In this document: piece after piece, positions 39,140 through 42,826 of the stretch
Layout: every line of letters begins with the position of its first letter
Numbering within the stretch: the first letter of the stretch is position 1
Assembly: GCA_003133565.1 (NCBI GenBank)
Contig: PKYB01000046.1
Span: 12,801-55,626, forward strand
Direction: 5' to 3'
Origin: Solirubrobacterales bacterium
Lineage (GTDB): Bacteria > Actinomycetota > Thermoleophilia > Solirubrobacterales > Solirubrobacteraceae
Length of the DNA stretch: 42,826 nucleotides
Program-made: the position numbers and the translations under genes
Notes under the pieces: generated by a model
Databases searched by the model: none
Seen by the model: the letters and a program-made list of their open reading frames with translations, nothing else
Told to the model about the DNA's origin: nothing

Positions 39140-39622
39140 ATGGACGGTCTGCTACCGGGCGAATCACGCGCGACGCTGGCGCTATGGATGGGCCCTCAGG
39201 AGGCCAACGTCGCGGGTTTCGTGCACGGCGGGATCGTCATGAAACTGTGCGACGAGGCCGCGAGCCTCGCGGCGGTCAAGCACTCGCGCCAGCGCGTCGT
39301 GACGGCGGCGATTGACCGCGTCACGTTCCTCGTGCCGATCCACATTGGCGAGCTCGTGACCTTGGCGGCGAGCGTCAACGCCGTCTGGCAAACCTCGATG
39401 GAGGTGGGCGTACGAGTCGACGCGGAGAATCCCCTCACCGGTGAGCGCCGGCACACCAACACGGCGTTTCTGACGATCGTGGCCGTCGACGTCGCGGGTC
39501 GCCCGATCGCCGTGCCGCCGCTGACGCTCGCCGACCCCGAGGCGGAACGACGCGCCCAGGAAGCAGAGATTCGCCGGGCAAATCGCCTGGCCGAGCGCGA
39601 GCGCATCCGCGCCGCCGAGTGA
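39140..39622 (+). CDS. Acyl-CoA thioesterase, YciA/BACH-type hotdog
   Basis: 160 residues. The hotdog core reads VAGFVHGGIVMKLCDEAASLAA (with the active-site Asp in CDEAA), then VTFLVPIHIGELVTLAASVN and the strand MEVGVRV. A charged helical tail (about 128-160) follows. These enzymes release CoA from medium- and long-chain acyl-CoA. The start is ATG 39140. It diverges from the GGDEF-EAL gene, and the S1C protease lies 130 bp downstream. Confidence 0.87.
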   Translation: MDGLLPGESRATLALWMGPQEANVAGFVHGGIVMKLCDEAASLAAVKHSRQRVVTAAIDRVTFLVPIHIGELVTLAASVNAVWQTSMEVGVRVDAENPLTGERRHTNTAFLTIVAVDVAGRPIAVPPLTLADPEAERRAQEAEIRRANRLAERERIRAAE

Positions 39623-39628
39623 GGCGGG

Positions 39629-39641
39629 GCGCCGAGGGCGC
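39629..39641 (+). terminator. Small GC hairpin after the thioesterase
   Basis: GCGCC and GGCGC form a 5-bp stem around GAG shortly after the TGA at 39620-39622. It is short and has no U-tract. Confidence 0.3.
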
Positions 39642-39752
39642 TTAGGCCGAACTTATCATCGGGTTGGACGCTATTGGCAGCCAGCGGCAACGACGGCGCG
39701 CCGGGCGACCGCGAAGGCGCGCAAAGAGACCGAGCGCCAGGCAAGATTGATC

Positions 39753-40601
39753 ATGGCCCGCGTAAACCTCACGACGATGCTCTCCGCGGTGCTCGGCGGC
39801 GTGGTGGCAGCGGGCATCTTGGCGGTGGTGCCGAGCGGCAAGAGCATCCATCGCACGGTTATGGCTTCCTCACCGGTCGCGGCCAACACGCTGGCGGCCG
39901 ACGAGCAGACGCATCAGACGCTCGCGCACGTCATCTATGAGGCTGACTCCCCGAGCGTTGTCGCGATCTCGGCGACGAGCACGTCGTCGAGCTTATTCGG
40001 CGCCTCGCAGCAGGCCGACACGGGTTCGGGCATCGTCGTCTCGGCGCGCGGGATCATCCTCACCAACAACCACGTCGTCGCCGGCGCGCATTTCATTGCC
40101 GTGCAAATCGGCGGTGCTGCAGGGCCGCTGCGCCGGGCGCAGCTCGTCGGTGTCGACGCCGCGCACGACATCGCGCTGCTCCAGATCGCACCAGCGGGCC
40201 TGGCGCTCCGGCCGCTGAAGTTCGCCGACTCGGCCGCCGTGGCGGTCGGTGACCCGGCGTTTGCGATCGGCAACCCGTATGGCCTCGATCAGACGCTGAC
40301 GGTTGGCGTGGTGTCGGCGCTTCACCGGACGATCACCGCCCCCGACGGCACTGCGATCAAGGGCGTCATCCAGACCGATGCGGCGCTCAACCCTGGCAAC
40401 TCCGGCGGGCCGCTCTTGAACGCGGCAGGAGAGGTCATCGGCGTCAACTCGCAGATCGCGACGAGCCGCGAGAGCTCCGGCGTCTTCGCTTCGCAGGGCG
40501 GCAACACCGGGGTCGGCTTTGCCATCGCCGCGAACACGGTCAAGGTCGACCTCGAGCACCTCGATCACGGCGCTGCCGCGGGCGCTGCGCTCGCCAGCTG
40601 A
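39753..40601 (+). CDS. S1C (HtrA/DegP-like) serine protease without a PDZ domain
   Basis: 282 residues. One N-terminal hydrophobic segment (about 8-27) anchors or exports it. The trypsin-like domain has the triad His in ILTNNHVVAG, Asp in AAHDIALLQI and Ser in LNPGNSGGPLLN. It ends about 25 residues after the last beta-strand (GVGFAIAANTVKVDLEHL). HtrA proteins normally carry one or two PDZ domains after that point; none is present. It is probably a periplasmic-side quality-control protease. ATG 39753 is preferred over the TTG at 39747. Confidence 0.88.
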   Translation: MARVNLTTMLSAVLGGVVAAGILAVVPSGKSIHRTVMASSPVAANTLAADEQTHQTLAHVIYEADSPSVVAISATSTSSSLFGASQQADTGSGIVVSARGIILTNNHVVAGAHFIAVQIGGAAGPLRRAQLVGVDAAHDIALLQIAPAGLALRPLKFADSAAVAVGDPAFAIGNPYGLDQTLTVGVVSALHRTITAPDGTAIKGVIQTDAALNPGNSGGPLLNAAGEVIGVNSQIATSRESSGVFASQGGNTGVGFAIAANTVKVDLEHLDHGAAAGAALAS

Positions 40602-40618
40602 CGGGCTCGCTCAGCCCG
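40602..40618. terminator. Hairpin between convergent protease and TlpA-like genes
   Basis: CGGGCT pairs with AGCCCG around CGCTC directly after the protease TGA. A second GC stem (40620-40643) follows and extends into the end of the TlpA-like gene. Neither has a U-run. Confidence 0.45.
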
Positions 40619-40631
40619 GGCGGCCGTCTCC

Positions 40632-41147
40632 TCAGCCGGCCGCGCTCAGCGCGCGGTCGAGGCTTGCGACGGTCTGCGGACCGCTTTCGCGGGCGACGAT
40701 CCGACCTTGCGCGTTGACGATCACGGTCGTTGGCAGGTTCGCGACGCCGTAGGCGTCACCGCTCACTCCGTTGGGGTCGGCCAGCACGGGAAACGTCCAG
40801 CGGTAACGCTCGAGAAATGCGCGCACGTGGCTCATCAGTGGATCGCTGTAGTCGATTGCGACGACCTTGCCGCGGCCGCTCGGCGAGGTGGCAAAACGCT
40901 CGAGCGCCGGCGCCTCGGTGTGGCAGCCCGGGCACCAGCTGGCCCAGAACGCGACGGCGAAAGGATGGCCGCGAAGATCGGCAAGCGTCACCGCGCCACC
41001 GCGCAAGACGCTCCGGGGTAGCTGCGGGGCGAGCGGGCGCTTGGAAGCGTGGCGGATGAGGCCGAAGGCGACGAGTGCCAGGACGAGCGCGAGGAGCGCG
41101 ATTCGCAGTGCGTGGCGGTGGGTGAGTGCGCGGGGCAGAACGCTCAG
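40632..41147 (-). CDS. Membrane-anchored TlpA/ResA-type thioredoxin-like protein, probable CTG start
   Basis: The soluble domain has the redox site FWASWCPGCHTEAPAL and the cis-Pro segment ANLPTTVIV, typical of TlpA/ResA, which reduce apocytochrome c or other extracytoplasmic thiols. Only TTG 41006 is a standard start, but the frame continues upstream through a good transmembrane anchor (ALRIALLALVLALVAFGLI) as expected for the family. No ATG, GTG or TTG was found further upstream as far as about 41280. A CTG at 41147 overlaps the stop of the preceding lipoprotein gene as CTGA and would give 171 residues. Start uncertain; family is secure. CcdA at 34884 is a plausible electron donor. Confidence 0.8.
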   Translation of the reverse strand: MSVLPRALTHRHALRIALLALVLALVAFGLIRHASKRPLAPQLPRSVLRGGAVTLADLRGHPFAVAFWASWCPGCHTEAPALERFATSPSGRGKVVAIDYSDPLMSHVRAFLERYRWTFPVLADPNGVSGDAYGVANLPTTVIVNAQGRIVARESGPQTVASLDRALSAAG

Positions 41148-41530
41148 CCGCCCGTCCGCACGATCGAGCCGAGCGCCAGCTCGTAACCCGACGTGAAGCT
41201 CACGGTAAAGAGGCCGCTTACCTCGACTCGGCGGCCGAGGTCCGGCGCGGCTGTGCTCGCCGGCGTCAGAGTGATCTTCGTCCTCACGCCGGGACCGCTG
41301 ATATCGAAGGTGTGCTCGCCTGCTTTGGTGACGACGCCGATCGTGCTCACCGCCGCCTGAGCGTAGACCTCCGGGTAGCGTGCCAGCAGCGCGAGTGAAA
41401 CGTAGTCCGTGCCTTTCGCGGGCTTCGGTGGAAGGCTGCTACGGTCGCTGCCGCAGGCGCTGAGGGCGAGCACCGAACAACCCAGCGCAGCGACGGGAAG
41501 AACGTGGCGGGAAGCGGCAGCACACCTCAT
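41144..41530 (-). CDS. Small lipoprotein with an OB-fold-like domain
   Basis: 128 residues. The type II signal peptide ends in the lipobox LALSAC (Cys about 26). After a Pro-rich spacer a domain of about 85 residues has the strand pattern VSTIGVVTKAGEHTFDISGP.. and LGRRVEVSGLFTVSF, which looks like a small OB-fold of the tRNA_anti-like or CcmE-like sort. Function unknown. It is upstream of and overlaps the TlpA-like gene, suggesting a joint role in extracytoplasmic thiol or metal handling. The start is ATG 41530, 9 nt after a TAGGAT hexamer. Confidence 0.65.
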   Translation of the reverse strand: MRCAAASRHVLPVAALGCSVLALSACGSDRSSLPPKPAKGTDYVSLALLARYPEVYAQAAVSTIGVVTKAGEHTFDISGPGVRTKITLTPASTAAPDLGRRVEVSGLFTVSFTSGYELALGSIVRTGG

Positions 41531-41539
41531 GAAAAAGCA

Positions 41540-41549
41540 ATCCTAGGAT
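41540..41549. promoter_or_regulatory. Palindromic divergent promoter, lipoprotein / rhomboid
   Basis: ATCCTAGGAT is a perfect 10-bp palindrome. It gives TAGGAT on the minus strand (41540-41545), 9 nt before the lipoprotein ATG, and TAGGAT on the plus strand (41544-41549), 16 nt before ATG 41566 (13 nt before GTG 41563). The hexamers overlap by TA at 41544-41545. Confidence 0.5.
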
Positions 41550-41565
41550 CCGCCACACTCTGGTG

Positions 41566-42192
41566 ATGAACCGCGCTCTTAAACAGCTCCGCGCGGGTGG
41601 CGGCGACGCTCACGATGGCTTCCTCGTAGTTGGCCTGCTGGTGGCCGTGATGTGGGTCATCGAGGTCGTCAACGCGCTCGACAGCCAGCGTCTCGACAGC
41701 GACGGGATCATTTCGCGCCATCTCTCGGGGTTGCCCGGCATCCTCAGCGCGCCGTTCCTGCACGTGAGTTTCGCCCACCTAATCGGCAACACGATCCCGT
41801 TCCTGGTGCTCGGGTTCGTGATCGCCTTCGGCGGCGCGCTTCAGGTGATCGCCGTGACGGTGATCGTCGCGCTGATCAGCGGCCTCGGGACGTGGCTCGT
41901 CGCGGCCTCGGGAACCGACACGATCGGGGCAAGTGGCGTCGTCTTCGGCTACGCGACCTTCCTGATGGCGCGCGGCATCTTCACTCGCGGCGTGCTCCAG
42001 ATCGCCGTCGGCGTGCTGGTCGCTGTGGTGTTCGGCGGCGCGCTGATCCTGAGCCTCGTGCCGCACCCGGGGATCTCCTGGCAAGGTCACCTGTTCGGCG
42101 CGATCGGCGGTGTGATCGCCGCGCGGGCGGTTGGCTCAGGCAAGTGGAAGTCGCGCGCGCCGAGTGCAAACGAGGGCCAAACCGCGACTTAA
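41566..42192 (+). CDS. Rhomboid family intramembrane serine protease
   Basis: 208 residues and about six transmembrane segments. The rhomboid set is complete: HVSFAHLIGNTIPF (His and Asn of the oxyanion region), the catalytic Ser in IGASGVVFGYATF and the catalytic His in SWQGHLFGAIGGVIAA. It cuts substrates within the membrane; the substrate is unknown. ATG 41566 or GTG 41563 are both possible starts. It diverges from the lipoprotein gene across a palindromic promoter. Confidence 0.92.
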   Translation: MNRALKQLRAGGGDAHDGFLVVGLLVAVMWVIEVVNALDSQRLDSDGIISRHLSGLPGILSAPFLHVSFAHLIGNTIPFLVLGFVIAFGGALQVIAVTVIVALISGLGTWLVAASGTDTIGASGVVFGYATFLMARGIFTRGVLQIAVGVLVAVVFGGALILSLVPHPGISWQGHLFGAIGGVIAARAVGSGKWKSRAPSANEGQTAT

Positions 42193-42444
42193 ATTAGTAA
42201 GACGCGGAAACGAGTCGGCTGAGGAACCCTCCGCCGTGCCGCTCCCGAAGGGGCGTCCCGGCTTCGTGGTGGCGCGGCCTCACACCTCGGTGGCCTCGCT
42301 CTTTTCGACTCGCTCCGCGTCCTGGCGCAAACATACGGGGCCACGAGCACGCTGACAAGGGGAGAATCAGCCCCATCCCGCATTCTGCGCAGAAATGCTC
42401 ACACGACACGCGGGACGTGGCGATTCTTTATAGGGTCCGTCCAG
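42193..42444. other. 252-bp gap without a convincing gene
   Basis: Several short frames cross this stretch but none shows domain similarity or a good start. It is noticeably less GC-rich near 42410-42435, where TTATAG (42428-42433) lies 11 nt before the M29 peptidase ATG and may be its -10. Nothing else is recognised. Confidence 0.4.
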
Positions 42445-42826
42445 ATGACCTACACACCGCCGCGGGAGATTCTCGTGCGCTACGCCGACGTGCTGGTCAA
42501 CTTCGCCCTCGGCGGTGGCAACGGCGTAAAAGATGGAGATGTCGTCCTGGTAACCGCCAGTGAGGCGGCCAAGCCGCTTTACGTTGAGCTGGTGCGGGCT
42601 GTGCTGCGCGCCGGCGGGCACCCGATCGGTCAGTACCTCCCCAACGACGACACCGACTACAACATTGGGCGCGACTTCTACGAGTTGGCAAGCGATGCCC
42701 AGATCGATTTCTTCCCGGCGCTTTACCGGCGCGGCCTGGTCGATCAGATCGACCACATGGTGGACGTGCTCTCCAACAGCGACATGCACGCGCTCGCGGG
42801 TGTCCCGCCGGCGAAGATCATGCGCC
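42445..42826 (+). CDS. M29 family aminopeptidase, N-terminal part
   Basis: 127 codons are in the window, and the frame is still open at the end. The N-terminus reads PREILVRYADVLVNFALGGGNGVKDGDVVLV, then KPLYVELVRAVLRAGGHPIGQYL, the pattern of the N-terminal domain of M29 metallo-aminopeptidases (AmpS/PepS/aminopeptidase T), in which a non-catalytic domain precedes the metal-binding one. The metal ligands lie beyond the window, so activity cannot be checked. The start is ATG 42445. Confidence 0.8.
   Translation, partial: MTYTPPREILVRYADVLVNFALGGGNGVKDGDVVLVTASEAAKPLYVELVRAVLRAGGHPIGQYLPNDDTDYNIGRDFYELASDAQIDFFPALYRRGLVDQIDHMVDVLSNSDMHALAGVPPAKIMR

Noticed and set aside
42189-42383. Small minus-strand frames in the gap before the M29 gene
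   Set aside because: Arg/Pro/Ala-rich with no start signal or conserved pattern; typical random frames in GC-rich DNA.
1-42826. tRNA, rRNA, CRISPR arrays, insertion sequences, integrase or attachment sites
   Set aside because: All gaps were read for repeats with even spacing, tRNA-like folds, terminal inverted repeats and transposase motifs; none was seen.

Overview
The window is about 42.8 kb of very GC-rich, tightly packed bacterial chromosome. It shows no tRNA, rRNA, insertion sequence, integrase or CRISPR array. Gene content and order point to a deep-branching actinobacterium, most likely Thermoleophilia (Solirubrobacterales-like). The evidence is a sepF-proC-yggT-lspA-rluD block, a GarA-type FHA gene followed by an FtsR-type MerR gene, a ydaO-class c-di-AMP riboswitch in front of a cell-wall (RlpA-like) gene, and an RsiG-like small protein. 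The assignment is inference and was not tested by a search.

Layout. 1-6.1 kb is accessory: the end of a DUF1801-like gene, a DUF4232 secreted protein, a cupin, an APC amino-acid permease, a large GT-C-like membrane protein and an M24 peptidase. 6.1-12.6 kb holds a CFA-synthase-like methyltransferase diverging from a CCA-adding-enzyme-like gene, which starts the run pgeF, yggS, sepF, proC, yggT, lspA, rluD. 12.7-25.9 kb is the conserved rpsB-tsf-pyrH-frr-uppS-cdsA-dxr-(three inserted genes)-rseP-ispG-(sodA)-proS block: translation factors, undecaprenyl and phospholipid precursors, the MEP isoprenoid pathway and site-2 proteolysis. 25.9-28.5 kb is pgsA, an RsiG-like gene, garA, ftsR and a hotdog thioesterase. 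28.4-35.6 kb has nadE, the riboswitch plus rlpA-like gene, dinB, a CDF metal exporter, a thioredoxin-TPR protein, an alpha/beta hydrolase and ccdA. 35.6-42.8 kb has envelope and redox genes (a CAP-domain protein, an S1C protease, a TlpA-like thioredoxin, an OB-fold-like lipoprotein, a rhomboid), a PAS-GGDEF-EAL protein, a thioesterase and the start of an M29 aminopeptidase.

How the genes fit together. Most of the window serves growth of the envelope and the translation machinery. Three signalling inputs are visible: c-di-AMP (riboswitch on the rlpA-like gene), c-di-GMP (a GGDEF protein with an I-site and a damaged EAL domain, plus an RsiG-like protein carrying a near-complete c-di-GMP-binding signature), and probably Ser/Thr phosphorylation (GarA-type FHA protein with a TT-x-T-Y-R motif).

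Expression signals. Two start types recur. Genes with a 5' leader (rpsB, the rsiG-like gene, sodA, rlpA) have a Shine-Dalgarno sequence. Many others have a TAnnnT -10-like hexamer only 6-10 nt before the start codon and no Shine-Dalgarno, which suggests leaderless mRNAs. In three divergent pairs the two opposed -10 hexamers overlap by exactly the same 2 bp (TA), forming compact bidirectional promoters.
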